Shown one piece after another: positions 50,668-60,004 of a stretch of 64,000 nucleotides of DNA. The position numbers were made by a program, and so were the translations under genes. Each line of letters starts with the position of its first letter. Within the stretch, counting starts at the first letter, position 1. The notes beneath the pieces are model-generated. The model was not told the DNA's origin. It worked only from the letters and a program-made list of their open reading frames with translations, and did not search any database. The stretch covers positions 1,054,001 through 1,118,000 of the forward strand of contig NZ_LR134472.1 in NCBI RefSeq assembly GCF_900637905.1, written 5' to 3'. The stretch is from Parvimonas micra. Its GTDB lineage: Bacteria; Bacillota; Clostridia; Tissierellales; Peptoniphilaceae.

Positions 50668-51858
50668 ATGGAAAAGAATTTTGTTGAAAAAATCGAAAAT
50701 GTAGAAAGTTTTGTAAATGATATTATTCTAAATGCAATAAAGAACAATGCTTCAGATATACATTTTGAGCCTAGAGAAGACAATTTTTATATAAGATATA
50801 GAATTGACGGAGAACTTATTGATATTTATCAAATAAATAGTTTTAATGCTCCAATTATTATTTCTCGTATAAAAATTATTTCAAAAATGGATATTACAAT
50901 TAAGAGAATGCCACAAGATGGAAGACTGGATTTTGATTATAATGGAAATTTAGTTGACATTAGAGTTGCATCAGTTCCTGTAATTTTGGGTGAAAAAATT
51001 GTAATGAGAATTTTAAATGCAGGAAATTTTAAAATTGACATAGAAAATCTAGGATTATATGACGAAGAAAGGCAATTAATTGAAAATATAATAAAAAGTC
51101 CAAACGGAGTTCTAATTATAAGTGGTCCTACGGGAAGTGGAAAGTCATCTACATTGTATTCATTTGTAAAAAAATTACAAAATGAAAATATCAACATAAT
51201 TACTTTGGAAGATCCTGTTGAAGTTAGAATTAGTGGAATAAATCAAATAAATATAAATTCAGCTTTGGGACTTGACTTTGCGACTGGTCTTAGAGCGATG
51301 TTAAGACAAGATTTTGAAGTCGGATTAGTTGGAGAGATGAGAGATAGAGAAACTGCAAATATTGCTCTAAGAGCAGGAATAACAGGACATCTTATCTTTA
51401 CGACTTTGCATACTGCAGACACGGTTTCAGCAATAATAAGACTTTTGAATTTAGGAATAGAAAATTATGTTATTTCTTCAGGTGTAATAGCAATTTTATC
51501 TCAAAGACTTGTTAGAAAACTTTGCCCAAAATGTAAAATTAAAAGAGATTTAACAAATTTTGAAAAAGAGATTTTTAAGAAAAATAATCTTGAAACACCT
51601 GAATATATCTATGAAAAATGTGGTTGTGAACATTGCAATAGAGGATATATTGGTAGAACTTTAATTTTGGAATCTTTAATTTTAGATGATGAAATAAAAG
51701 AAATAATAAATGGAAATTGTAATAGTGTAAGACTTTATGAATATTTTAAGAAAAATGGAAATGAAAGTTTATATAAAAACGGATTAAGAAAAATTGCAGA
51801 TGGAATAACGAGTTTTGAGGAAGTAAATAAAATTTTATTTTCATTAGGAGAATTTTAA
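50668..51858 (+). CDS. PilB/GspE/ComGA-type secretion ATPase
   Basis: 396-aa hexameric assembly ATPase for type IV pilus, pseudopilus or competence pilus. N2-type domain with NNASDIHFEPRED (~26-38), Walker A GPTGSGKS (153-160), Asp box and Walker B region (LGLDFATGLRAMLRQDFEVGLVGEMRDRETANIALRAGITGH ~205-245), C-terminal zinc motif CPKC...CGCEHC (~287-325). Shorter than full PilB (no N1 domain), like ComGA. Followed after 1 nt by the platform protein gene; no pilin genes are near. Confidence 0.92.
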   Translation: MEKNFVEKIENVESFVNDIILNAIKNNASDIHFEPREDNFYIRYRIDGELIDIYQINSFNAPIIISRIKIISKMDITIKRMPQDGRLDFDYNGNLVDIRVASVPVILGEKIVMRILNAGNFKIDIENLGLYDEERQLIENIIKSPNGVLIISGPTGSGKSSTLYSFVKKLQNENINIITLEDPVEVRISGINQININSALGLDFATGLRAMLRQDFEVGLVGEMRDRETANIALRAGITGHLIFTTLHTADTVSAIIRLLNLGIENYVISSGVIAILSQRLVRKLCPKCKIKRDLTNFEKEIFKKNNLETPEYIYEKCGCEHCNRGYIGRTLILESLILDDEIKEIINGNCNSVRLYEYFKKNGNESLYKNGLRKIADGITSFEEVNKILFSLGEF

Positions 51859-51859
51859 A

Positions 51860-52948
51860 ATGAGCTTTAAAGAAAAAGTTTTTAATATTTTAAATATGGA
51901 AATTGGAAATAAACACAATTTATTAGATTTAAGTATTTCTTTAAAAGAGGCAGGGCTTCTTTTAAAATCAAATATTAATACTGCAGAAACTATAAACTTG
52001 CTTTCAAAAACTTCGCCAAATAAAAATTTAAAGAAAATTTTTTCAGAAGTTTATGAAAATTTATTGCAGGGACATGATTTATATAACTCCTTTTTAAAAG
52101 TCAATAAATTTGACAATTTATTTTTATCTTTGATAAAATCAGGGGAAAGTTCGGAAAGACTATCTGAAGTTTTTCTATATCTATCTTTGTACTATGAAAA
52201 AAAGTATAAACTTAAACAAAAACTTATAAGTTTATTAACTTATCCCTTTATTTTATTGTCGGTTACAGTTATAGTTTTAATTTTTCTTTTGAATAATGTT
52301 ATTCCAACATTTTTGGATATTTTTGAAGATAGCAATATTGAATTACCTGCTATTACAAAGTTTTTAGTTAAAAGCATTGATTTTGTTAAATATAATTATC
52401 TTTATATTATTTTAGGAATCTTGGTTTTTATCCTATTTCTAAAACTAATTTTAAAAAAATATAAAGTTAGAAGATTTTTTGGAAAATTGCTATTTAAAAT
52501 TCCATATATAAAATCGCATTATCAAAACTATATAACTTCTGTAATTGCAAAAAATTTTACTATCTTGCTTAATGGAAATATAAATATAGTTGATAGCTTG
52601 GAGATAATAAAAAATTCTACTAGAAATGTATTTATACAAGAACATTTGGAAAAGGCGATTTTAGAAATAAAAAACGGTAATTTAATTTCAACATCTTTAA
52701 ATGACGAATTGATTTTTAATCTCGCATTTATAAACATGCTTGCAATAGGAGAAAGCAGTGAAAATTTAGTTGAAATACTAGAGAGTGCAACGGAATACTA
52801 TGATTCAAAAATAAATTATTCAGTTGATAAAATTTTACAGTATTTACAACCTTTAATTATAGTTTTAATCTCCCTATTTGTAGCATTCATTGTATTTGCA
52901 ATAGCAATACCAATTTTTGATTTATCAAATGGAATAAGTATAGAGTAA
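51860..52948 (+). CDS. PilC/GspF/ComGB-type inner membrane platform protein
   Basis: 362 aa with two GspF domains (~30-150 and ~205-330) and three membrane helices (~130-155, ~175-195, ~335-355). FLSLIKSGESSERLSEVFLYLSLYYEKKYKLKQKL and INMLAIGESSENLVEILESATEYYDSKI are the repeated domain signatures. It forms the base of the pilus machine with the upstream ATPase. The comG order would continue with pilin genes (comGC and others), which are missing here; a cysteine hydrolase gene follows instead. Confidence 0.9.
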   Translation: MSFKEKVFNILNMEIGNKHNLLDLSISLKEAGLLLKSNINTAETINLLSKTSPNKNLKKIFSEVYENLLQGHDLYNSFLKVNKFDNLFLSLIKSGESSERLSEVFLYLSLYYEKKYKLKQKLISLLTYPFILLSVTVIVLIFLLNNVIPTFLDIFEDSNIELPAITKFLVKSIDFVKYNYLYIILGILVFILFLKLILKKYKVRRFFGKLLFKIPYIKSHYQNYITSVIAKNFTILLNGNINIVDSLEIIKNSTRNVFIQEHLEKAILEIKNGNLISTSLNDELIFNLAFINMLAIGESSENLVEILESATEYYDSKINYSVDKILQYLQPLIIVLISLFVAFIVFAIAIPIFDLSNGISIE

Positions 52949-52969
52949 TTATTTTAATGGAGGTAATAT

Positions 52970-53497
52970 ATGAGAGCATTACTTGTAATTGATTTACAGA
53001 AAGGGATAATAAGTCAAAGAGATTGTAGTAATGAAATAGATAAAATTAGGTGGTTGATTGAGGCTTTTAAATGTAAAAATATGCCAATTATTTTTACAAA
53101 ACATCTTGATGAAAATGTTGAAAGCCCTTTATACAAAAATTGTGAAGGTATTGAAATAATAGATAATTTGGATATAAATGCAAAATATATAGTTGAGAAA
53201 AGTAAGCCAGACTCATTTTTCAATACTAATCTTGAAAAAATTTTAAAAAATGAAGGCATCACAGAATTGGTTATTTGTGGCTTTAATACTGAATATTGTT
53301 GTTTGTTTACGTCTATAGTTGCTGCTGATAAAAATTTTAAGGTCTATTTTATAGAAGATGCAACCGGAACGGTTTGTGATGAAAATACTTATGAAATGCC
53401 TGGATTAGATATTCAAGATTTTATAGGGTCAATACTAAATTGGTCAAATATGGTAAATGTTTTGTATTTAGATGAATATAAGAAAGAGTTGATTTAA
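52970..53497 (+). CDS. Isochorismatase-like cysteine hydrolase
   Basis: 175 aa. Catalytic triad of the family is readable: Asp8 in LLVIDLQKGI, Lys in VEKSKPDSFF (~82), Cys in VICGFNTEYCCLFTSIVAAD (~111-117). Relatives include nicotinamidase and isochorismatase; the specific substrate is not evident. Good ribosome site GGAGG. Last gene before a terminator. Confidence 0.88.
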   Translation: MRALLVIDLQKGIISQRDCSNEIDKIRWLIEAFKCKNMPIIFTKHLDENVESPLYKNCEGIEIIDNLDINAKYIVEKSKPDSFFNTNLEKILKNEGITELVICGFNTEYCCLFTSIVAADKNFKVYFIEDATGTVCDENTYEMPGLDIQDFIGSILNWSNMVNVLYLDEYKKELI

Positions 53498-53514
53498 TAA
53501 ATTTTTAATTAAAG

Positions 53515-53549
53515 AAAAGCAAGTTATTTTAAAACTAACTTGCTTTTTT
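53515..53549 (+). terminator. Terminator after the cysteine hydrolase gene
   Basis: Ten-bp stem AAGCAAGTTA / TAACTTGCTT around a 9-nt loop, then TTTT. Confidence 0.9.
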
Positions 53550-53835
53550 GTTATATATAACTTTATTATAAATATAATTAAGTCCAGTATTATTCTTGAA
53601 AATTATTAATATAAGTTGTATAATTTAATTAGCGACGAAAACGTCTTTAAGAGATATAATTATATAAAATGGATATTTTTTTAAAACTTGTTATTAATAA
53701 TAAATATCGATAAGAAAATAAATAATTTTTTTGTCGACACTAAATTTTATAATCTTTTTTATATTTAAGTACTTTAGTTATTCACATTTCTTTTTTAATA
53801 TGTTACAATATATGTGAGAAAATTTTGGAGGAAAT
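53550..53835. other. Intergenic region before the DUF1576 gene
   Basis: 286 nt, AT-rich. It contains a short hairpin GACG-AAAA-CGTC at 53634-53645 and the promoter at 53781. No gene seen. Confidence 0.5.
53781..53809 (+). promoter_or_regulatory. Promoter of the DUF1576 gene pair
   Basis: TTCACA, 17-bp spacer, TACAAT, 26 nt before the start codon. Confidence 0.6.
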
Positions 53836-55119
53836 GTGTTGAGTAGGGAAAAGATATATGTAAAAAACCATTATAGATATGATGCAATATTTATATTTTC
53901 TATTTTAGCGATGTCTGTTGGCTTTCTTTTTGACAGTCCTAAAGAAATTTTATACGGTTATATTAATATTTTAAAATCTCCAAGTCATCTACTTACTGAT
54001 TATATGGCGGTAGGAGGAATAGGAGCAACATTTTTAAATGCCGGTTTTCTTATGTTACTTGCATCTTTTGTGTTGTGGAGAAGGCAACAATTATTGACGG
54101 GTCCTATTATAGCGGCACTTTTTACGCTTTTTGGTTTTTCCCTTTTTGGAAAAAATCTATTTAATACAATTCCGATAACTTTCGGAGTTTACCTTTATGG
54201 TAAAATTGAAGGTTTAAAATTTAATACATTGACTATGAATAGTCTGTTTGGTACTGCACTTGGTCCTGTTGTAAGTTATATTTGTTTTGGGATTGGATTT
54301 CCATTTTTTAAAGGATTAGTTATTTCTTATGCAGTTGGTATTCTTATTGGAATGATTATTCCTGCACTTTCATCTTCGTTTTTACGCTTTCATCAAGGAT
54401 ACAGTCTATATAATATTGGTTTTACATGTGGAGTTATTGGACTTTTCATTCAAGGAGTTTTTAAATCTTTTAATTTAGAAGTTAAAAATGTAAATGTTGT
54501 AAGTGATGGAAATTTACAAATTGCAATTATAATGTATATATTTTTTATCATAGTTTTTGCTTTGGGATTTTATCTAAATGGATTCAGTTTTAAAAATTTA
54601 GGAAATTTATTAAAAAATAGTGGTAGGGCTCCGTCTGATTTTGGGAATATTTACGGTAGAGGTGTCAGTATGATTAATATGGCTGCACTTGGAATTATAT
54701 ATACTACTTATGTTTTGATTATGAATCAACCTTTAAACGGACCGATTCTTGGAGGGATATTTACGATTTTTGGTTTTGGAATATTCGGAAAACATATTAG
54801 AAATGTGTTACCAATTCTTGTAGGAACATTGATTGCATACTTTTTAAACATTTATAATCCACATAGTGTTTTTGCAACAGTTACTATTCTATTTGCAACG
54901 AATTTAGCTCCGGTTGCCGGAGAGTATGGTCTTATTGCCGGGATGGTTGCGGGCTTTTGTCATGTATCTATTGTTTCCAGTGTTGGACTTTTACATGGAG
55001 GATTAAATCTTTATAACAACGGATTTTCAGGAGGTTTTGTTGCTGCAACTTTAGTTCCGATTTTTGAGTCAATCAGAAATTCTAGATTTTTTGATAAAAA
55101 AGAGGAGGAATATCTTTGA
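53836..55119 (+). CDS. DUF1576 integral membrane protein
   Basis: 427-aa protein with about eleven transmembrane segments and a clear internal duplication: residues ~70-115 (GPIIAALFTLFGFSLFGKNLFNTIPITFGVYL) recur as GPILGGIFTIFGFGIFGKHIRNVLPILVGTLI at ~308-340, so two halves of a transporter-like fold. The family is DUF1576, function unknown; the layout suggests a channel or transporter (inference). Start is GTG 53836 or TTG 53839; TTG has the better 7-nt spacing from GGAGG. The stop overlaps the next start. Confidence 0.85.
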   Translation: MLSREKIYVKNHYRYDAIFIFSILAMSVGFLFDSPKEILYGYINILKSPSHLLTDYMAVGGIGATFLNAGFLMLLASFVLWRRQQLLTGPIIAALFTLFGFSLFGKNLFNTIPITFGVYLYGKIEGLKFNTLTMNSLFGTALGPVVSYICFGIGFPFFKGLVISYAVGILIGMIIPALSSSFLRFHQGYSLYNIGFTCGVIGLFIQGVFKSFNLEVKNVNVVSDGNLQIAIIMYIFFIIVFALGFYLNGFSFKNLGNLLKNSGRAPSDFGNIYGRGVSMINMAALGIIYTTYVLIMNQPLNGPILGGIFTIFGFGIFGKHIRNVLPILVGTLIAYFLNIYNPHSVFATVTILFATNLAPVAGEYGLIAGMVAGFCHVSIVSSVGLLHGGLNLYNNGFSGGFVAATLVPIFESIRNSRFFDKKEEEYL

Positions 55120-55475
55120 ATACAATAAAAAATGAAGAAAATTGTGCAAAGTTGATTGTTAGTGGTCTAGTACATTACTATTTTAGTAAAAGAGTTCAAG
55201 ATTTAAAAATAGATTTTAAAATAGAAAAAGATTCCCTAAGAGTTATTGCTGAGGGGAATGTTAAAATAAAACCGAAAGATTTAGAAGAATTAAATAGAAT
55301 TTCGAATTCTGCAAGACTTCCGGAGTTTGAAAATTATTATGATAATTTAATAGGATTAGGAAGCAATTCAAGTGATATATCAAATATAGATACTTTAGGT
55401 TCTATGGTTGATGAGGCGATAGTTTCTTATTCAGATGATGGTCTTTTGACTATTTTGTTAGTTAGAAATTTCTAG
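55116..55475 (+). CDS. Small conserved-looking protein coupled to the DUF1576 gene
   Basis: 119-aa soluble protein, TTG start at 55116 overlapping the upstream TGA (TTGA), with GAGGAGG placed correctly. Mixed alpha/beta pattern, with RVQDLKIDFKIEKDSLRVIAEGNVKI in the middle and a C-terminal DEAIVSYSDDGLLTILLVRNF. I do not recognise a family. The tight coupling argues that it works with the membrane protein, for instance as a cytosolic regulator. Confidence 0.75.
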   Translation: MNTIKNEENCAKLIVSGLVHYYFSKRVQDLKIDFKIEKDSLRVIAEGNVKIKPKDLEELNRISNSARLPEFENYYDNLIGLGSNSSDISNIDTLGSMVDEAIVSYSDDGLLTILLVRNF

Positions 55476-55485
55476 CCTTTAGTAT

Positions 55486-55514
55486 TTGGCAAATTGTACA
55501 TATTAGTTTATTGT
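55486..55514 (+). promoter_or_regulatory. Promoter of the suf operon
   Basis: TTGGCA, 17-bp spacer, TATTGT, 57 nt before sufC; overlaps the dyad at 55511. Confidence 0.55.
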
Positions 55515-55535
55515 CCTACCCTTTGGGTATCACAA
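55511..55535 (+). promoter_or_regulatory. 25-bp dyad overlapping the suf promoter (candidate operator)
   Basis: Symmetry TTGT-NN-TACCC-TTT-GGGTA-NN-ACAA, every arm base paired except the two N2 steps. It starts within the -10 element. Position fits a repressor site for Fe-S homeostasis (Rrf2/IscR-type), but no such regulator is in the window and the sequence does not match an operator I know. Confidence 0.55.
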
Positions 55536-55571
55536 TTATGCTAAATAAAACTACTATAAGGAGTAACATAT

Positions 55572-56300
55572 ATGAAAATATTAGAGGTAAAAAATCTCCA
55601 TGTTAATGTTGGAGATAAAGAGATTTTAAAAGGTATCGATTTGGATATTTTTGAAGGAAAGGTTCATGTCATCATGGGACCTAATGGAGCGGGAAAATCT
55701 ACACTTACTAATGCTATTATGGCTCATCCTAATTATGAAGTTACAAAGGGCGACATATTTTTTAAGGGTGAAAACATAAATGAATTAAGAGCGGATGAAA
55801 GAGCAAAACTTGGAATGTTTATGTCTTTTCAAAATCCGGAAGAAGTTCCTGGAGTTACAGTTTCAAATTTCATCAGAGCTTCAAGAATGTCAATAACAGG
55901 AGAAAAAGAAAGTGTTATTGAATTTCAAAGAGAGCTTGAAGAAAAAATGGAAAGTTTAACTATGGACGCTTCTTATGCTCAAAGATATTTGAATGTCGGC
56001 TTTTCCGGTGGAGAAAAGAAAAAAACTGAAATTTTACAAATGGTTATGTTAAATCCTGCACTTGTAATGTTGGATGAAACTGATTCCGGACTTGATATTG
56101 ATGCAGTTAAGGTTGTTTCTGAAAATGTTGAAAAATTTAAAAGTGAAAATAAATCAATTTTAATCATAACTCATCACAGAGCAATTTTATCAAGAATCAA
56201 ACCGGATTATGTACATGTTTTGTATGATGGCAAAATTGTTAAAACATCAGATGCTTCTTTGATTGATAAAATTCAAAAAGAAGGTTATTCTTGGGTTTAA
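55572..56300 (+). CDS. sufC: Fe-S assembly ATPase SufC
   Basis: 242-aa ABC-type ATPase of the SufBCD scaffold. Walker A GPNGAGKST (~36-44), Q-loop FQNPEEVPGV, signature FSGGEKKKTEILQ (~145-157), Walker B LVMLDETDSGLD (~163-174), H-loop IITHH. ATG after ATAAGGAG. First gene of sufCBDSU, the Gram-positive SUF layout. Confidence 0.96.
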   Translation: MKILEVKNLHVNVGDKEILKGIDLDIFEGKVHVIMGPNGAGKSTLTNAIMAHPNYEVTKGDIFFKGENINELRADERAKLGMFMSFQNPEEVPGVTVSNFIRASRMSITGEKESVIEFQRELEEKMESLTMDASYAQRYLNVGFSGGEKKKTEILQMVMLNPALVMLDETDSGLDIDAVKVVSENVEKFKSENKSILIITHHRAILSRIKPDYVHVLYDGKIVKTSDASLIDKIQKEGYSWV

Positions 56301-56314
56301 CAAGAGGTGTAGTT

Positions 56315-57730
56315 ATGACATCAGAAAGAAAAAAAACGCAAGTAGAAGAAATGGACAGAGGTGTCTATGATATAAAAAACGAAGTAAGGTATTTTTCAAA
56401 AACTGAAAAAGGCTTAACTCGTGATATTGTTATGCAAATTTCCAAAGAGAAAAATGAACCTGACTGGATGTTGGAATTAAGACTTAAAGCATTGGAAGTT
56501 TTTGAAAAATCTAAAAATCCAAATTGGGGACCTGATTTGTCTCCTGTTGATATAAATGAGATTACAACATATATTCGTCCGGACGCAAAAATGAGTGAAG
56601 ATTGGAATGAGTTGCCTGAGGATATTAAGGGAACATTTGATGCACTTGGTATTCCGGAAGCGGAATATAAAAGTGCACTTTCAGGGGTTGGAGCTCAATA
56701 CGACAGTGAAGTTGTTTATCATAGCTTAACTGAGAAAATGAGGAAACAAGGAGTTATTTATACAGATTTTGAAACTGCCGTAAGAGAATATCCTGATATA
56801 ATAAAAGAATATTTTATGACTTGTATAAAACCTGAAGATCATAGATATGCTGCGCTACATTATGCAGTTTGGAGTGGTGGCTCTTTTGTTTATGTTCCAA
56901 AGGGAGTTAATGTAAGTATTCCACTACAATCATATTTCAGACTTAATGCACCGGGAGCAGGGCAATTTGAACATACTTTAATCATTGTTGAAGAAGGAGC
57001 GTATTGTCATTTTATCGAAGGCTGTTCCGCGCCGAAATACAATGTTTTAAATGTTCACGCCGGAGCAGTTGAACTTTTCATAAAGAAAAATGCAACTTTA
57101 AGATATTCTACAATAGAAAATTGGTCAAGAAATATGTATAACTTAAATACAAAAAGAGCAATTGTTGATGAAAATGGAACTATTGAATGGGTTTCAGGAT
57201 CTTTCGGTTCAAAGGTAAGTCTATTATATCCAATGAGTGTGTTGAGAGGAGAAGGAGCAAAGAGTGAATTTACCGGAATAACTTTTGCAGGTAAAGATCA
57301 ATATTTGGATACCGGTGCTAAAGTAATTCATGCAGCTCCAAGAACAAGCTCATCAATAAATTCAAAATCCATATCAAAGGGTAATGGAGTTGCAATTTAT
57401 AGAGGCCTTGTAGATGTAAAACCTAATTGTCCCGGCTGTAAATCAACTGTAACTTGTGAATCCTTAATGTTGGATCAGGAATCTCAATCAGATACAATTC
57501 CTGTTATAAATATTCAAACATCTGATATTGATTTGGGACACGAAGCAAAAATAGGTAGAATTGATGACGATGTAATTTTTTACCTTATGACGCGTGGTAT
57601 TCCTGAAGAAGAGGCAAAAGCTATGATTGTAAGAGGTTTTGCAGAACCTATTGCAAAAGAATTGCCTTTGGAATATGCTGTTGAAATGAATGCTTTGATT
57701 AATCTTGAACTTGAAGGAACTATTGGTTAG
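56315..57730 (+). CDS. sufB: Fe-S assembly scaffold protein SufB
   Basis: 471 aa. ATG 56315 after AGAGGTG; the frame is open from 56291 but that region overlaps sufC. Signatures: EPDWMLELRLKALEVFE (~45-61), SGGSFVYVPKGVNVSIPLQSYFRLN (~188-212), YCHFIEGCSAPKY (~228), and the C-terminal region with GRIDDDVIFYLMTRGIPEEEAKAMIVRGF. Carries the nascent cluster in the SufBC2D complex. Confidence 0.96.
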   Translation: MTSERKKTQVEEMDRGVYDIKNEVRYFSKTEKGLTRDIVMQISKEKNEPDWMLELRLKALEVFEKSKNPNWGPDLSPVDINEITTYIRPDAKMSEDWNELPEDIKGTFDALGIPEAEYKSALSGVGAQYDSEVVYHSLTEKMRKQGVIYTDFETAVREYPDIIKEYFMTCIKPEDHRYAALHYAVWSGGSFVYVPKGVNVSIPLQSYFRLNAPGAGQFEHTLIIVEEGAYCHFIEGCSAPKYNVLNVHAGAVELFIKKNATLRYSTIENWSRNMYNLNTKRAIVDENGTIEWVSGSFGSKVSLLYPMSVLRGEGAKSEFTGITFAGKDQYLDTGAKVIHAAPRTSSSINSKSISKGNGVAIYRGLVDVKPNCPGCKSTVTCESLMLDQESQSDTIPVINIQTSDIDLGHEAKIGRIDDDVIFYLMTRGIPEEEAKAMIVRGFAEPIAKELPLEYAVEMNALINLELEGTIG

Positions 57731-57741
57731 GAGGTGTCTGT

Positions 57742-58773
57742 ATGAGAGGAAATTTTATACCAAGTAATACTTGGAATGCAACAAGAGTTAATAATACAGA
57801 AGTACTATTACCTAATCTGAATCTAAAAGAATATTCTTTAATTAAGAGTGAAAATAAAAATTTGGATTTTTCTTATGAAAAATTTTCGTTTTCAAATGAA
57901 TTGACTGAAAAATTAAAAGGTTTTACAAATCTAAAAATGGATTTTATTTCAACAAAAGAAAATCCGTTAAATAAAGTTGTTTCATTGGAATTAAACGAAG
58001 AAAATAATCAATTAGTCGATGTTATAAAGGTAAGAGCTGAAGAAAATTCGACTTTAAACTTAACTTTGGATTATTTTTCAAGAGAAAGTGTTAAAGGGTT
58101 CAGACATTCAATTATAGAAATTGAAGCTGAAGAAAACAGTGATGTTAAAATTTACATTTCTCAAAGATTTTCTTTGGAGGTTTTGAGCATTCAGAGCGTT
58201 TATTATATAGTTAAAGAAAATGCAAATGTTGAATTTGTTCAAGTTGATTTAGGAGGCAGAGAAAATTATGTTTCCTATATAGGAGATCTCGTTGATAACA
58301 ATTCAAATGTCAACGTAAATTCTATTTATTTCGGCAAAAACGAACAAAAATTAGATTTTAATTATGTGGCAACTCAAAGAGGACGTGCTACAAATTATGA
58401 TTTGGCGATTAAGGGAGCATTAGCTGATAGAGCTCAAAAGACTTGTAAAGTTACTATTGACTTTAAACGTGGTTCATCAACTTCAAAGGGATCCGAAGAA
58501 GAATATGTAACATTACTTTCTGATGATATAAAAAATGTTGCAGTTCCGATTTTGCTTTGTACTGAAGATGATGTTGAAGGAATTCATGCAGCGAGTGCGG
58601 GGAAAATTGATGAAAATATACTATTTTACATTATGAGTCGTGGTTTTAGTGAATCTGAAGCCAAGAGATTGATTTTGGAATCAAAATTCGCCGAAACTAT
58701 TGATTTAATAGAAAATGAAGAAATAAGAAAGAGAGTTTATACAACTTTGTCCAAAAAACTTTCGGAGGTATAA
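57742..58773 (+). CDS. sufD: Fe-S assembly protein SufD
   Basis: 343 aa, SufB paralogue. The C-terminal part has the SufBD beta-helix: DFKRGSSTSKGSEEEYVTLLSDD (~235-257), VEGIHAASAGKIDENILFYIMSRGFSESEAKRLI (~275-310). The N-terminal half is poorly conserved, as usual for SufD. Only 1 nt separates it from sufS. Confidence 0.94.
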   Translation: MRGNFIPSNTWNATRVNNTEVLLPNLNLKEYSLIKSENKNLDFSYEKFSFSNELTEKLKGFTNLKMDFISTKENPLNKVVSLELNEENNQLVDVIKVRAEENSTLNLTLDYFSRESVKGFRHSIIEIEAEENSDVKIYISQRFSLEVLSIQSVYYIVKENANVEFVQVDLGGRENYVSYIGDLVDNNSNVNVNSIYFGKNEQKLDFNYVATQRGRATNYDLAIKGALADRAQKTCKVTIDFKRGSSTSKGSEEEYVTLLSDDIKNVAVPILLCTEDDVEGIHAASAGKIDENILFYIMSRGFSESEAKRLILESKFAETIDLIENEEIRKRVYTTLSKKLSEV

Positions 58774-58774
58774 T

Positions 58775-60004
58775 ATGACTAAAACTGTTCTTGATATTAG
58801 AAAAGATTTTCCATATTTGAATGAAGAAAAAGTTGGAAAAAAAGTTATTTATTTAGACAATGCAGCTACAAGTCAAAAACCTCAAGCTGTTATTGATACT
58901 ATAACAAATTACTATTCTTATCAAAACGGAAGTCCACATAGAGGCAGTCATTATTTAAGTATGTCTGCGACTGAAATTTATGAGGGTACTAGAAAAAAAG
59001 TTAAGAATTTTCTTAATTCAAAGAGAACGACTGAAATAATTTTTACAAAAAATGCTAGTGAAGCGCTTAACTTAGTTGCCTATTGTTATCTTAATAAATT
59101 AAAAAAAGATGATGAAATAATGCTTAGTATTATGGAACATCATAGTAATTTATGTACTTGGCAATTTTTAAAAGAAAAAACAGGGGCTAAACTTAAATAT
59201 ATTTACCTTGATGATAATTTTCAATTGGATATGAAATCTTTTGAAGAAAAAATTTCCGATAAAGTAAAATTGGTATGTATAACTGCTGCATCAAATGTAG
59301 TAGCCACAATGCCTGACATCAAAAAAGTTATTGAAATCGCTCATAAAAACGGAGCAAAAGTTTTAGTTGATGCATCACAAATAGTTGCACATAAAAAACT
59401 GGATGTTCAGGATTTAGATGCTGATTTCTTAGCCTTTTCAGGACATAAAATGTTAAGTGCAATGGGCGTTGGTGTGCTTTATGGAAAGTTTGACCTCTTA
59501 AAAGAAATGGATCCATTCCTTTATGGAGGAGATATGATTGAATATGTTTATGAAGATTATTCAACATATCTTTTGCCGGCAGGCCGTTTTGAAGCAGGGA
59601 CACAAAATGTAGGAGCAGTTGCTTCGCTAGGTTCTGCTATTGACTATCTAGAAGAATTGGGATTTGATTATATAGAAAAACTGGAAGGAGAACTTATGAA
59701 TTTTGCTTTTGAAGAAATGAAAAAGCTAGATTTCATAAAGACTTATACTACAAAGGACAAAAATAGATGTCCTGTAATAGCTTTTAATGTAAAAGATGCT
59801 CATCCTCATGATGTATCTTCAATACTTGATAGCTTTGGAATTGCAATAAGAAGTGGGCATCATTGTGCAGAGCCTTTGCATAGATATTTGAATGAAAATG
59901 CAACTTGTAGAGTGAGTTTTTCTTTCTATAACACTAAAGAAGAAGTAGAATATTTCATTGATAAATTAAAAGAAGTAAGGAGAATATTACATCTTGGACA
60001 TTAG
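58775..60004 (+). CDS. sufS: Cysteine desulfurase SufS
   Basis: 409-aa PLP enzyme, group II. DNAATSQKPQAV (~28-39), PLP Lys in FSGHKMLSAMGVGVLYG (~225), and the persulfide Cys in RSGHHCAEPLHRYL (~362). Delivers sulfur to SufU. Its last 11 nt overlap sufU. Confidence 0.96.
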   Translation: MTKTVLDIRKDFPYLNEEKVGKKVIYLDNAATSQKPQAVIDTITNYYSYQNGSPHRGSHYLSMSATEIYEGTRKKVKNFLNSKRTTEIIFTKNASEALNLVAYCYLNKLKKDDEIMLSIMEHHSNLCTWQFLKEKTGAKLKYIYLDDNFQLDMKSFEEKISDKVKLVCITAASNVVATMPDIKKVIEIAHKNGAKVLVDASQIVAHKKLDVQDLDADFLAFSGHKMLSAMGVGVLYGKFDLLKEMDPFLYGGDMIEYVYEDYSTYLLPAGRFEAGTQNVGAVASLGSAIDYLEELGFDYIEKLEGELMNFAFEEMKKLDFIKTYTTKDKNRCPVIAFNVKDAHPHDVSSILDSFGIAIRSGHHCAEPLHRYLNENATCRVSFSFYNTKEEVEYFIDKLKEVRRILHLGH

